DNA of 12,696 bases from Maribacter sp. (GTDB lineage Bacteria; Bacteroidota; Bacteroidia; Flavobacteriales; Flavobacteriaceae), in assembly GCA_018679695.1 (NCBI GenBank), contig JAHHKH010000427.1, forward strand, positions 1 to 12,696, written 5' to 3'. A program made the translations under genes and the position numbers. The notes below the pieces were generated by a model. The model saw only the letters and a list, made by a program, of their open reading frames with translations. It searched no databases and had not been told where the DNA came from. Shown one piece after another: positions 1 through 7,757 of this stretch (position 1 is the first letter of the stretch; every line of letters begins with the position of its first letter).

Positions 1-1151
1 ATCATACCTTGGGAAGCGGCTTCCTCATAACCTGTAGTGCCATTTATCTGCCCAGCAAAAAACAAGTTCTCGATAATCTTCGTCTCTAAACTATGTGTAA
101 GCTGTGTTGGGGGAAAATAATCATACTCTATTGCATAACCAGGCCTAAAAAACTTGACGTTCTCAAAGCCTATGACAGATCTTAAGGCCCTAAACTGCAC
201 GTCCTCAGGCAATGAAGTAGAAAAACCATTCACGTAAACCTCCACAGTATTCCATCCTTCAGGTTCCACAAACAACTGATGACTATCTTTATCTGCAAAC
301 CTATTGATCTTATCCTCTATTGAAGGACAATATCTTGGACCAATACTTTTGATCCTACCATTGAACATTGGAGAACGCTGAAAACCTTCACGTAGCAAGT
401 CATGCACAATTTGACTCGTATGCGTCATATAACAATCTCGTTGTTCAGTAAGGATAGGCGTGTCCAAGTATGAAAATTTCTCAGGTATCGTATCACCAGG
501 TTGAACGATCATTCTCTTATAGTCCAAAGAACGGCCATCAACTCGAGGGGGGGTCCCGGTTTTCATTCTACCGCTATCGAATCCCAAGCCGACCAGCTGC
601 TCCGTAATTCCAGTAGCCGCTTTTTCCCCAGCACGTCCACCGCCAAACTGCTTTTCCCCAATATGGATCAAACCATTTAGAAAAGTACCATTGGTAAGCA
701 CCACAGCCTTTCCCTTCACATCTATTCCCAAAGAAGTTCTTACGCCCACAACCTTCGACCCATCCAATAAAAGTCCACTAATCATTTCCTGGTAGAAGTC
801 TACATTGGGGGTGTTCTCTAAAGCCAGTCGCCATTCCTCCGCAAAACGCATTCTATCATTTTGTGCACGCGGACTCCACATCGCCGGTCCTTTGGATTTA
901 TTCAACATCTTAAACTGTATCGCCGATCTGTCGGTTACTATTCCACTATAACCCCCCAATGCATCAATCTCCCGAACAATTTGGCCCTTTGCAATACCGC
1001 CCATCGCAGGATTACAAGACATTTGTCCTATGGTCTGCAAGTTCATCGTGGCCAATAAGGTTTTTGAACCCATGTTGGCCGCGGCGGCCGCGGCTTCAGC
1101 TCCCGCATGTCCACCACCTACCACAATTACATCATACACCTCTCCAAACAT
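1..1151 (-). CDS. mnmG: tRNA uridine-5-carboxymethylaminomethyl modification enzyme MnmG (GidA), 3' part missing
   Basis: FAD-dependent enzyme that, with the GTPase MnmE, builds the (carboxymethyl)aminomethyl group at position 5 of wobble uridine 34 in certain tRNAs, in the cytoplasm. The first 383 residues are present; family members are about 620-630 residues, so roughly 240 C-terminal residues lie beyond the left edge. Seen in the translation: N-terminal FAD dinucleotide-binding motif GGGHAGAE (residues 12-19), the conserved stretch around CNPAMGGIAKG (46-56), NGTFLNGLIHIGE (154-166), the R-x-GE element (173-176), MKTGTPPRVDGRS (196-208) and RYCPSIEDKI (273-282). Cys46 and Cys275 match the two conserved cysteines of the family. 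The start ATG at 1149-1151 lies 4 bases after the ybeY stop, so the gene is almost certainly co-transcribed with ybeY. Its leader overlaps the parS-like palindrome at 1162-1179. The reading frame is undamaged. Confidence 0.97.
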   Translation of the reverse strand, partial: MFGEVYDVIVVGGGHAGAEAAAAAANMGSKTLLATMNLQTIGQMSCNPAMGGIAKGQIVREIDALGGYSGIVTDRSAIQFKMLNKSKGPAMWSPRAQNDRMRFAEEWRLALENTPNVDFYQEMISGLLLDGSKVVGVRTSLGIDVKGKAVVLTNGTFLNGLIHIGEKQFGGGRAGEKAATGITEQLVGLGFDSGRMKTGTPPRVDGRSLDYKRMIVQPGDTIPEKFSYLDTPILTEQRDCYMTHTSQIVHDLLREGFQRSPMFNGRIKSIGPRYCPSIEDKINRFADKDSHQLFVEPEGWNTVEVYVNGFSTSLPEDVQFRALRSVIGFENVKFFRPGYAIEYDYFPPTQLTHSLETKIIENLFFAGQINGTTGYEEAASQGM

Positions 1152-1155
1152 AGTA

Positions 1156-1578
1156 TTACATTTGTTCCACGTGGAACAATTTAATTTTTTCCTTTTCCTT
1201 GCTACGCATTACATCAATTTCCTTAACTGTCTTATCGTTATACCCCGCCAAATGCAGAATCCCGTGGGCCATAACACGCAATAATTCGTCCTGAAAATTC
1301 GTGCCATAGATAGCGGAATTCTCCAATACCCTTTCTGTTGAAATGAATATATCGGCACTTAAAATCTTGCCCTGGGAATAATCAAAGGTTATTATATCCG
1401 TCAAGGTTCTGTGATTCAAGTGCCTTTGATTGAGTTCCAATAAATAGGGGTCGTCACAAAAAATATAATTAATATCACCGACCATAAAATCCTCAGAGTT
1501 TATAACCCTACTTACCCAATGGGCATAATCTTTTGCACCTTTAAGCCTAAAATCGCCTTCATAAAAAAATTCAATCAT
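1156..1578 (-). CDS. ybeY: Endoribonuclease YbeY (16S rRNA 3'-end maturation / ribosome quality control)
   Basis: UPF0054 single-strand endoribonuclease that acts in 16S rRNA 3'-end processing and late 70S quality control. The 140-residue product carries the family signatures RHLNHRTLTDIITFDY (52-67) and MAHGILHLAGYND (103-115). The classical zinc motif is HxxxHxxxxxH; here it reads H105, H109 and Asp115 in place of the third His. I believe this is usual in Bacteroidota, but I cannot align homologues here. I take ATG at 1576-1578 as the start; the in-frame GTG one codon upstream is the less likely choice. The start overlaps the end of the DUF4175 gene by 8 bases, which suggests translational coupling. 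The C-terminus (LFHVEQM, residues 134-140) lies beyond the catalytic core and is encoded by the parS-like palindrome. The stop is 4 bases before mnmG. Confidence 0.95.
   Translation of the reverse strand: MIEFFYEGDFRLKGAKDYAHWVSRVINSEDFMVGDINYIFCDDPYLLELNQRHLNHRTLTDIITFDYSQGKILSADIFISTERVLENSAIYGTNFQDELLRVMAHGILHLAGYNDKTVKEIDVMRSKEKEKIKLFHVEQM
1162..1179. promoter_or_regulatory. parS: parS-like ParB-binding palindrome inside the 3' end of ybeY
   Basis: TTGTTCCACGTGGAACAA is a perfect 18-base palindrome. Its 16-base core at 1163-1178 differs from the Bacillus-type parS consensus TGTTTCACGTGAAACA only at two symmetric positions (5 and 12, T to C and A to G). The strongly conserved CACGTG centre is intact. 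Chromosomal parS sites are bound by ParB and seed origin segregation and SMC loading. They cluster near oriC and often lie inside genes, and mnmG/gidA is a classic origin-proximal neighbour. Here the site encodes the last residues of YbeY (L-F-H-V-E-Q) and occupies roughly bases -11 to -28 of the mnmG leader. No parA or parB lies in the window, so binding is inferred from sequence only. Confidence 0.82.
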
Positions 1579-4500
1579 CACTTTTAAAGTATTCCTTGAC
1601 TTTATTCTGAAAATTTTGGCGCAAAGGTAATGCTTGTCTATTTAATATTTCTACTTCATTCCTGTAATTGTCCAACAGGTTGGGCTTTGTAAGTATTGGA
1701 TTCTGAAAGATATTATTGTTGGTATCACTTTCCCGTTCCGATTTTTTGCCCTTTTTCAAGGTTGCATTTTCAAGCTTAAGTAGTTCGTATTCTATATTAT
1801 TTATCTTGTTCTTCGTTCTAGTGGTTATGCCATTTTCCAATAGGTCGTTCTCGAAATCCTCCATTTGTCTGATCAGCTTTTCCCCAAGTTTTTGATCGTC
1901 TGAATTAATCATGTCTAAAAGCTGCTTTTCTAACTGTTGTCTGAGCATTTGTTGCTCCTTGTAGATCTCATAGATTTCCTTAAGCTCTGTCTCACTCGGT
2001 TGGCCTTGTCCAGCAGCTTGACTTTCATTGCCAGTCTTGCTTCCCTCGCCATTTTTTCCCCCATCTTTATCATTCTTGCCATCCTTACCATCGCCAGTTC
2101 TAGCCCCCTCTTCTGCACCGTTTTCCTCCCCGTTCTGCCCTTTCTCACCTTTACCTTGCCCATCTTTTGGCTTGTTCCCCTCGGATTGTCCCATCCCGTC
2201 CATTTTTTCTTTAAGTTCACCCTGTCCCTTAATGATATCAGGCAACTGAAACCCATCATTACTGCTTCCCGAACCAGAACCTGATTGTAAACTTTGTTGC
2301 ATATTATCTAAAATATTCGCTAAAAAATCAGCTAGATTATTACTTGCGTTCAGTACATACTTCTGATACGATACCCCTTGGTATACTTGATTGTCTGCAA
2401 TACTCTCAAGCGACTTGTCTATATTGTAATACACATCGGTTATTTGCTCATTCACAAATTCTGAAAGCTCCGCTCTGCGTAAGGATAAGGCGAACAGACT
2501 ATCGTCTACATGCTCAAAAAGACTCCGTAAAGCATTTTGATTCCTTACGGTGCCCGAAAAGTTGGAAATATCAAGGTCCGCTTCTTCCAAAGCCTCAAAC
2601 AAGTTTTCTTGTTTGAATGAAAACGTTATTAAATTATCCAAAATCTGACGAAGCATTTCCGCATCCTCCACAATAGATGATCCACCAGAAGATCCAGCCG
2701 ACGAAGCATCCAATTCTTCACTCATCTCCTTTATTTTTTCTGAAGCCGACTTTTGTTTTTGCTTGGCCTTTTCAGCATTTTCCTGCTCCGCCCCGGACTC
2801 AGATGATTCTTCTGTTCCCTTCTGTTTATTTATTTCTTCCAACGCCTCCTTTTGATCCTCCTTGATAGATTCTTCCTTTGATTTATTAATACTTAATGCT
2901 ATAGGTTTTTTTAAGGCTTTATTATCTTTTTGGAGTTCATCCAATTCCTTCGCCAATTGCTCGAAATCCTTATTCAACTTTTCTTGTTCCTTGTTGCTAA
3001 AATCCTCTCCTAGTTTTAATTCTGATAATATATTTTGCTCTTCGGAAAGCTTTTTCAATTCATTTGCTAACTGTGAAGCTTTTTCCGTTACATAATATCT
3101 TTTGGTAAGCTCAAGCAGTTGTTCCAAATTACGCTTACTATTCTGTTGCTTCTTGCCCAATTCCTCCAGTCGTTTGGTCAGCTCTTCCTTGTCAATCTTA
3201 TCTGCAATCTTATTGAGTTCATCCAACAATTTCTCATTTTTTCTTGCCTCAAGTTCTTGGCGTTCCAAGCGTTCTTGTAATAACCTGTTCAATTCGTCAT
3301 CCTTATTGGTCTTGTCAAGGTTTTCCTTTAACTGCTTACTGAATTTTTGCATTAGGCTCTCTTGTTCTTGCTGTCTATTCAGAAACTCCTTGATTTGGTT
3401 TTGGTCGTTATAATTCAACTGCTCCTTTTCTTTTTGTTCTTTATTTATTTCATCAAGGGCTTTTTGCTGCTCTTTGAACTTTTCCAATGATTTATCCATA
3501 TTCCCAATTATCGCCTGTTGGGTTTTCAAATCTTTGTCCAGCAATTCGGTTTTATTCAACAGTCGGCTACTAAAAACCTGGCTTTGAACAGATTTACCCC
3601 CGTGAATGGCATCATTATCCCTCGAAATGAAATAGTAATTGTAGGCTATTCCTTCTTCGAGTAGTAAACCGGAAGGGTATGTATAATAAAATTGGCTAAA
3701 ATTTGAATTAGGTCTATCGATATCAACTATCTGCTTCTTTTCCTCATTTGATTCGGGATAACATACCAGCTTAATACTCGTCAACTTATAATCATCAGAA
3801 GATTCCCCGACAAAATATGAGGTATTGGGGTTTAAGGAATCCAACACTTGCTCCACTTTAATTGTAGGATAGGCGTCCTTTATTATCGTAAACCGGTAAT
3901 CCAATCTTTCATAATCGTTTACATTATTATTGGATGTTGCTATTTGATAATCATAGTTGTCATAAACCTGTTTTGACAATGTAAACTCATTGTTCGATTT
4001 ATTAAAATCCCATACGGTATCTTTTTCTATCAAAGTAATTTTTTCCGTATTCATACCCACTACTTTCCAAGTTACATTCGTCCCCTCTGGTAAGCTTGCG
4101 CTACCGGTACTTTTTAAGAATTCCGTTTTCTTTTTGAGATAGTTTGGATATTCCAACTTCAGCTCAAAATTTTGTATTACCGGGGTTTTTAGCACATTTA
4201 ATTGATAAACCCGTGATTTTACCCTGCCTGAAAAGAACTGAAATTCAATTTCTTCCAAAGGAGGGTTGAAGGTGAATTTATAGGCTCCATTTTCCTGTTG
4301 CATTAATAGCTCCCTACCATTAATCCTAATATTTACAGCGTCTGGACGTACCTCCCCACTAGTAGTTACATAAATCGTATACGATTTGTCTTCCAATACA
4401 TCCAGGCTAGTAGTCAACAACTGAAATCTAAATGGGGCAGGGGGCTCATAGGCCAAATCATAATTCACAACTCTCTGGTATGAATTGAAGAACGATCCTA

Positions 4501-5014
4501 TGTTACCCGATAACCAAATTAGCAGAAAGATAACCGTGGGCACAATCAAATACCTGACATACTTAAGATTGTCCCTATAAGCTATGGCTTTGGTAAAAGG
4601 AACAGGACTCAAGGCCTTGGACCTTTGTTCAATACTGGCCAATAATAATTCCGATTGGTTTTTATCATCGGCCAGTTCCAATAGATTAAACAGCTTGTCT
4701 TCCACCTCAGGAAAATGCTTGCCGATAATACTTGACGCATCCTTATTGCTAATACCATTTTTAACTTTAAACAAAAATAGAAGTGGTGTAAAAATAAATC
4801 TGTATAAGAGGATCAATCCCACCAAAACAAAACAGAAAAACAGAATCTTCCTTCCATTGGTGTTTAACCAAAGAAAATATTCCACGCCCATTATCACAAT
4901 TAAAAATAATAAGCCCAATGCTAAAAAGAGCACTATCCCCTTTAGCAACATTCTGGTATAATACTTCTTTGTAAAGTGGTTTAATTTATCAAGTATGTTG
5001 TGATACGTATGCAA
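1571..5014 (-). CDS. DUF4175 family membrane protein with long coiled coil and G/K/D/E-rich linker
   Basis: Large envelope protein of unknown function, of the DUF4175 type common in Bacteroidota. In the 1147-residue translation I see three hydrophobic membrane segments (about 23-48, 56-81 and 153-175). A beta-rich, probably periplasmic region follows (about 190-480, with Ig-like hydrophobic alternation). Next comes a highly charged K/E/Q/L coiled-coil region (about 490-765), a mixed helical region (785-910), a Gly/Lys/Asp/Glu/Asn-rich low-complexity segment (about 911-1005) and a helical C-terminus. No catalytic motif is recognisable. No ATG fits the full N-terminus: TTG at 5012-5014 is the only common start codon before an in-frame stop (5021-5023). 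The first ATG (4949-4951) would remove the conserved-looking segment before the first membrane helix. It is the first gene of an operon with ybeY (8-base overlap) and mnmG. Antisense open frames over the coiled coil are composition artefacts. Confidence 0.88.
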   Translation of the reverse strand: MHTYHNILDKLNHFTKKYYTRMLLKGIVLFLALGLLFLIVIMGVEYFLWLNTNGRKILFFCFVLVGLILLYRFIFTPLLFLFKVKNGISNKDASSIIGKHFPEVEDKLFNLLELADDKNQSELLLASIEQRSKALSPVPFTKAIAYRDNLKYVRYLIVPTVIFLLIWLSGNIGSFFNSYQRVVNYDLAYEPPAPFRFQLLTTSLDVLEDKSYTIYVTTSGEVRPDAVNIRINGRELLMQQENGAYKFTFNPPLEEIEFQFFSGRVKSRVYQLNVLKTPVIQNFELKLEYPNYLKKKTEFLKSTGSASLPEGTNVTWKVVGMNTEKITLIEKDTVWDFNKSNNEFTLSKQVYDNYDYQIATSNNNVNDYERLDYRFTIIKDAYPTIKVEQVLDSLNPNTSYFVGESSDDYKLTSIKLVCYPESNEEKKQIVDIDRPNSNFSQFYYTYPSGLLLEEGIAYNYYFISRDNDAIHGGKSVQSQVFSSRLLNKTELLDKDLKTQQAIIGNMDKSLEKFKEQQKALDEINKEQKEKEQLNYNDQNQIKEFLNRQQEQESLMQKFSKQLKENLDKTNKDDELNRLLQERLERQELEARKNEKLLDELNKIADKIDKEELTKRLEELGKKQQNSKRNLEQLLELTKRYYVTEKASQLANELKKLSEEQNILSELKLGEDFSNKEQEKLNKDFEQLAKELDELQKDNKALKKPIALSINKSKEESIKEDQKEALEEINKQKGTEESSESGAEQENAEKAKQKQKSASEKIKEMSEELDASSAGSSGGSSIVEDAEMLRQILDNLITFSFKQENLFEALEEADLDISNFSGTVRNQNALRSLFEHVDDSLFALSLRRAELSEFVNEQITDVYYNIDKSLESIADNQVYQGVSYQKYVLNASNNLADFLANILDNMQQSLQSGSGSGSSNDGFQLPDIIKGQGELKEKMDGMGQSEGNKPKDGQGKGEKGQNGEENGAEEGARTGDGKDGKNDKDGGKNGEGSKTGNESQAAGQGQPSETELKEIYEIYKEQQMLRQQLEKQLLDMINSDDQKLGEKLIRQMEDFENDLLENGITTRTKNKINNIEYELLKLENATLKKGKKSERESDTNNNIFQNPILTKPNLLDNYRNEVEILNRQALPLRQNFQNKVKEYFKSDD

Positions 5015-5088
5015 TATGGACTATATTTAAGTCCAAGATAATTGATAAATCAAACTTTGTTAGCAAAATAATTGTTAAAAGGTAATAG
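5015..5088. promoter_or_regulatory. Divergent promoter region between the DUF4175 operon and the alkane monooxygenase gene
   Basis: A 74-base gap separates two divergent genes. It holds a perfect 6-base inverted repeat, TGGACT - 7 bases - AGTCCA (5017-5035), and a second short one, TTGAT-AA-ATCAA (5042-5053). On the plus strand, TATATTTA (5022-5029) is one base off the Bacteroidota -7 box TAnnTTTG. A TTG lies 21 bases upstream (4998-5000), within the expected spacing. AAAAGG at 5077-5082 sits 6 bases before the alkB ATG and is a plausible ribosome-binding site. That the first repeat is an operator overlapping the -7 box is inference. No clear promoter box is visible for the minus strand. Confidence 0.4.
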
Positions 5089-6132
5089 ATGAAAGATTTA
5101 AAATATCTAGCGGCATTCACTTTACCGGCCTCGGCAGCTATTGGTGTTTATTTACAGGGCTACTGGAGTTTTTTTACTCCCTTCTATGCTTTTTTCATTA
5201 TTCCCCTGTTCGAATTGGTCCTGCCCCAGGATAGTTCTAACCTCAATTCGAACCAACGTGATATAAAAAAGAACAAAAATCTATTCGATTGGTTACTTTA
5301 CCTCAATATTCCCATCGTTTATGGTCTCCTCGCCTATACACTTTGGTATATTTCATCACACCGCATTTCTACCTTTGAAATAATAGGTCTAACCCTTTCG
5401 ATTGGAATAGTTTTAGGAACTAACGGCATCAATGTAGCCCATGAACTGGGTCACCGTTTAAGATCAAAAGAGCGTTATTTGGGAAAACTCCTCTTACTAC
5501 CGGCCTTGTATATGCATTTTTTTATTGAACATAACTTTGGGCACCACCTACATGCCGCAACACCAGAGGATCCGGCGACCGCCAAATACAACCAAACGGT
5601 ATATTCTTTTTGGGTTACCTCTGTAATACGACAGTATATCAGCGCTTGGAAACTACAGCTTATGCTCTTAAAGAAAAATGAGAGGGGGTTTTTTTCTATT
5701 GAAAACGATATGTTTTGGTATTTAATAATTGAAGCACTGTACCTATTCGGTGTATTTTATTTATTCGGTTCCCTTGGATTATTTTTCGCCCTTGGAGCCG
5801 CTATTACCGGTTTTTTACTCTTGGAAACCGTGAATTATATTGAACATTATGGTCTATTGCGAAGGAAATTGGCATCGGGTCGTTATGAACGGGTGAAAGA
5901 AGTGCATTCCTGGAACAGCAATCACATAGTTGGCCGTATTGTTTTATATGAACTGACTAGACATAGTGATCATCACTATAAATCTTCCAAGAAATATCAG
6001 ATTTTGGATTATCACGACACTTCGCCACAATTACCATACGGATATCCAACCTCCATGGTTATGTCATTTCTTCCTCCCCTATGGTTCAAAGTGATGAATC
6101 CACGAATTCCTTCGGAAATGATTGTTCGATAA
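5089..6132 (+). CDS. alkB: AlkB-type membrane-bound di-iron alkane 1-monooxygenase
   Basis: Integral-membrane non-haem di-iron hydroxylase of the fatty-acid desaturase/AlkB superfamily. Typical members oxidise the terminal methyl of medium-chain alkanes to a primary alcohol, using electrons from rubredoxin. The 347-residue product has all the histidine boxes: HELGHR (118-123), EHNFGHH (147-153) followed by ATPEDPATA (157-165), the AlkB signature NYIEHYG (249-255), and RHSDHH (291-296), with NSNH (276-279) between them. Hydrophobic segments lie near 5-45, 66-89, 97-115, 133-146, 206-222 and 225-247. The C-terminus ends in the family-like W-F-K-V-M-N-P-R. The ATG follows an AAAAGG ribosome-binding-like site. 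No rubredoxin or reductase is fused or adjacent, so electron donors must be encoded elsewhere. Substrate cannot be read from sequence: a long-chain or xylene-type hydroxylase role is possible. The gene appears monocistronic, with terminator-like hairpins between it and gltX. Confidence 0.92.
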   Translation: MKDLKYLAAFTLPASAAIGVYLQGYWSFFTPFYAFFIIPLFELVLPQDSSNLNSNQRDIKKNKNLFDWLLYLNIPIVYGLLAYTLWYISSHRISTFEIIGLTLSIGIVLGTNGINVAHELGHRLRSKERYLGKLLLLPALYMHFFIEHNFGHHLHAATPEDPATAKYNQTVYSFWVTSVIRQYISAWKLQLMLLKKNERGFFSIENDMFWYLIIEALYLFGVFYLFGSLGLFFALGAAITGFLLLETVNYIEHYGLLRRKLASGRYERVKEVHSWNSNHIVGRIVLYELTRHSDHHYKSSKKYQILDYHDTSPQLPYGYPTSMVMSFLPPLWFKVMNPRIPSEMIVR

Positions 6133-6160
6133 TCAACTATGCCGATTATTAACCCTTTTT
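6129..6160 (+). terminator. Weak AT-rich hairpin at the end of the alkB gene
   Basis: ATAATC (6129-6134) and GATTAT (6144-6149) form a perfect 6-base stem with a 9-base loop. TAACCC and then TTTTT (6156-6160) follow. The stem includes the alkB stop codon, is AT-rich, and its T run is separated from the stem, so termination here would be weak. Confidence 0.3.
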
Positions 6161-6199
6161 AAAATTCATTGTTCGGTGCTTCATTAAGTAATGGGCCTT

Positions 6200-6224
6200 T
6201 GGAGTGTAACAGGCTCCATTTTTT
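6200..6224 (+). terminator. Candidate intrinsic terminator after alkB
   Basis: TGGAG (6200-6204) pairs with CTCCA (6214-6218) across a 9-base loop and runs straight into six Ts (6219-6224). An alternative fold pairs ATGG-GCC upstream with GGC-T-CCAT, ending at the same T run. It lies immediately before the gltX -7 box, so it would separate alkB transcription from gltX. The stem is short, so confidence is moderate. Confidence 0.45.
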
Positions 6225-6225
6225 A

Positions 6226-6233
6226 TACCTTTG
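6226..6233 (+). promoter_or_regulatory. Bacteroidota -7 promoter box for gltX
   Basis: TACCTTTG matches the Bacteroidota sigma-factor -7 consensus TAnnTTTG exactly. It ends 18 bases before the gltX ATG. A TTTG at 6198-6201 could serve as the -33 element, but its 24-base spacing is slightly long. The match argues that the in-frame TTG at 6231 belongs to the promoter and is not a start codon. Confidence 0.6.
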
Positions 6234-6251
6234 CATTTCATATTTATAATT

Positions 6252-7757
6252 ATGCCCAAGAACGTCAGAGTCAGATTTGCTCCGAGTCCCACAGGCCCCT
6301 TGCATATAGGAGGGGTACGAACCGCACTATTCAATTATTTATTTGCCAAACATCATAATGGTGCATTTATCCTACGAATAGAGGATACTGATCAAAATCG
6401 TTTTATAGAGGGCGCCGAACAGTATATAATCGATGCTTTGGATTGGTGTGGTATTCCGTACGACGAAGGACCGGGCAAGGATGGTGGATTTGGACCTTAT
6501 CGCCAAAGTCAGCGCAAAGACCTTTACAAGCAATATGCCAAGGAACTTATAAGCAAGGGAAAGGCTTATTATGCCTTCGATACAACCGAGAAACTGGATT
6601 TTCACCGCAAAGATCATGAGGCCAAGGGAAAGACCTTTATCTACAATTGGCATAATCGCTTAAAATTGACCAATTCGTTGTCCCTTTCGCAAGAAGAAAC
6701 ACAAGCCAAACTTCATGCCGGTGAGGATTATGTTGTACGGTTTTTGACGCCCCAGGATGAGAAAATACGATTAAAGGACATTATTAGAGGTGATATAGAG
6801 ATAGACAGTAACATCTTAGACGACAAAGTTCTATTTAAGAGCGATGGCATGCCCACTTATCATTTAGCCAACATCGTTGATGATCATTTAATGCAAATTA
6901 GCCATGTTATACGAGGTGAAGAGTGGCTGCCCTCTTTGGCGCTTCATCAATTGCTTTACAACGCCTTTGGGTGGGCCGCTCCAGAATTTGCACATTTGCC
7001 GTTGATCATGAAACCCATTGGCAAGGGCAAGCTTAGCAAACGCGATGGCGAAAAGATGGGCTTTCCCGTATTTCCTCTTTCATGGGGCGAGTCACAAGGT
7101 TATCGCGAAGCAGGATATTTTCCGGAGGCGGTTGTCAACTTTTTAGCCCTGCTGGGATGGAATCCCGGCACTGAACAAGAAGTCTTTGATTTGAGCGAAT
7201 TGGTGCAAAATTTCAGCCTTGGGCGCGTACATAAAGCCGGTGCGCGTTTTGATCCTGAAAAAACCAAATGGTACAATCATTTGTACTTACAAAAGAAATC
7301 CAACAGTGAGCTGGCAGAATTGTTTAAACCAGTCTTGATCGAAAAGGATATTCCAAGCCCCATACCAAATGACGATTATTTAGAAAGGGTCGTGGCCCTT
7401 ATCAAAGAACGGGCTAATTTTGTTTCCGAGTTTTGGGACTTAAGTGCGTATTTCTTTGAACCACCTGCTAATTACGATGACAAGGCGATTCGCAAACAAT
7501 GGAAATCAGATACTCCAGAGATTTTAAATGAGCTTATCGCAGTTCTACAAAGCATTGAAAACTTCGCATCCAAAAATATTGAATCGTTGGTAAAGGAATG
7601 GATTTCAAAACGCGAATTTTCTTTTGGCAAAGTGATGCCTCCTTTGCGATTGGTCATTGTAGGTGCCATGAAAGGACCACATTTATTCGATATACTGGAA
7701 ATGATAGGTAAGGACGAAAGTATTTCGAGAATTCAGAAAGCAATTTCTATTCTTTAG
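6252..7757 (+). CDS. gltX: Glutamyl-tRNA synthetase
   Basis: Class I aminoacyl-tRNA synthetase that charges tRNA-Glu with glutamate in the cytoplasm. The 501-residue product begins with RVRFAPSPTGPLHIGG (6-21), which holds the HIGH-type motif. It carries RIEDTDQ in the Rossmann fold and the KMSKS-type loop as GKGKLSKRDG (257-266). The C-terminal half is an all-helical anticodon-binding region. The segment after KLSKRDG (GFPVFPL) resembles Bacteroidota GluRS as I know it. I choose ATG at 6252-6254: it gives the normal N-terminus directly before the first beta strand, and an in-frame TTG 21 bases upstream lies inside the promoter box. Length is normal for the family, and there is no break in frame. 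A separate glnS in the same window means this enzyme need not be a non-discriminating GluRS. Confidence 0.97.
   Translation: MPKNVRVRFAPSPTGPLHIGGVRTALFNYLFAKHHNGAFILRIEDTDQNRFIEGAEQYIIDALDWCGIPYDEGPGKDGGFGPYRQSQRKDLYKQYAKELISKGKAYYAFDTTEKLDFHRKDHEAKGKTFIYNWHNRLKLTNSLSLSQEETQAKLHAGEDYVVRFLTPQDEKIRLKDIIRGDIEIDSNILDDKVLFKSDGMPTYHLANIVDDHLMQISHVIRGEEWLPSLALHQLLYNAFGWAAPEFAHLPLIMKPIGKGKLSKRDGEKMGFPVFPLSWGESQGYREAGYFPEAVVNFLALLGWNPGTEQEVFDLSELVQNFSLGRVHKAGARFDPEKTKWYNHLYLQKKSNSELAELFKPVLIEKDIPSPIPNDDYLERVVALIKERANFVSEFWDLSAYFFEPPANYDDKAIRKQWKSDTPEILNELIAVLQSIENFASKNIESLVKEWISKREFSFGKVMPPLRLVIVGAMKGPHLFDILEMIGKDESISRIQKAISIL

Noticed and set aside
1075..1096. GC-rich palindromic patch (GCGGCCGC) near the start of mnmG
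   Set aside because: It simply encodes the Ala run of the FAD-binding helix (AEAAAAAAN); no separate signal is needed to explain it.
1937..3413. Several open frames on the plus strand opposite the DUF4175 coiled coil and linker, rich in Ser, Phe, Leu and Pro
   Set aside because: They are antisense shadows of Lys/Glu/Gln-rich and Gly-rich codons, and show no plausible protein-family features.
3495..3505. A DnaA-box-like TTATCCATA, considered because of the nearby parS and mnmG
   Set aside because: A single imperfect match inside a coding region, with no cluster and no AT-rich unwinding element; the origin itself is not in this window.
6231..6251. N-terminal extension of gltX from TTG at 6231
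   Set aside because: The TTG is part of the TACCTTTG promoter box, and the extra residues are not part of the GluRS fold; ATG at 6252 gives the normal N-terminus.
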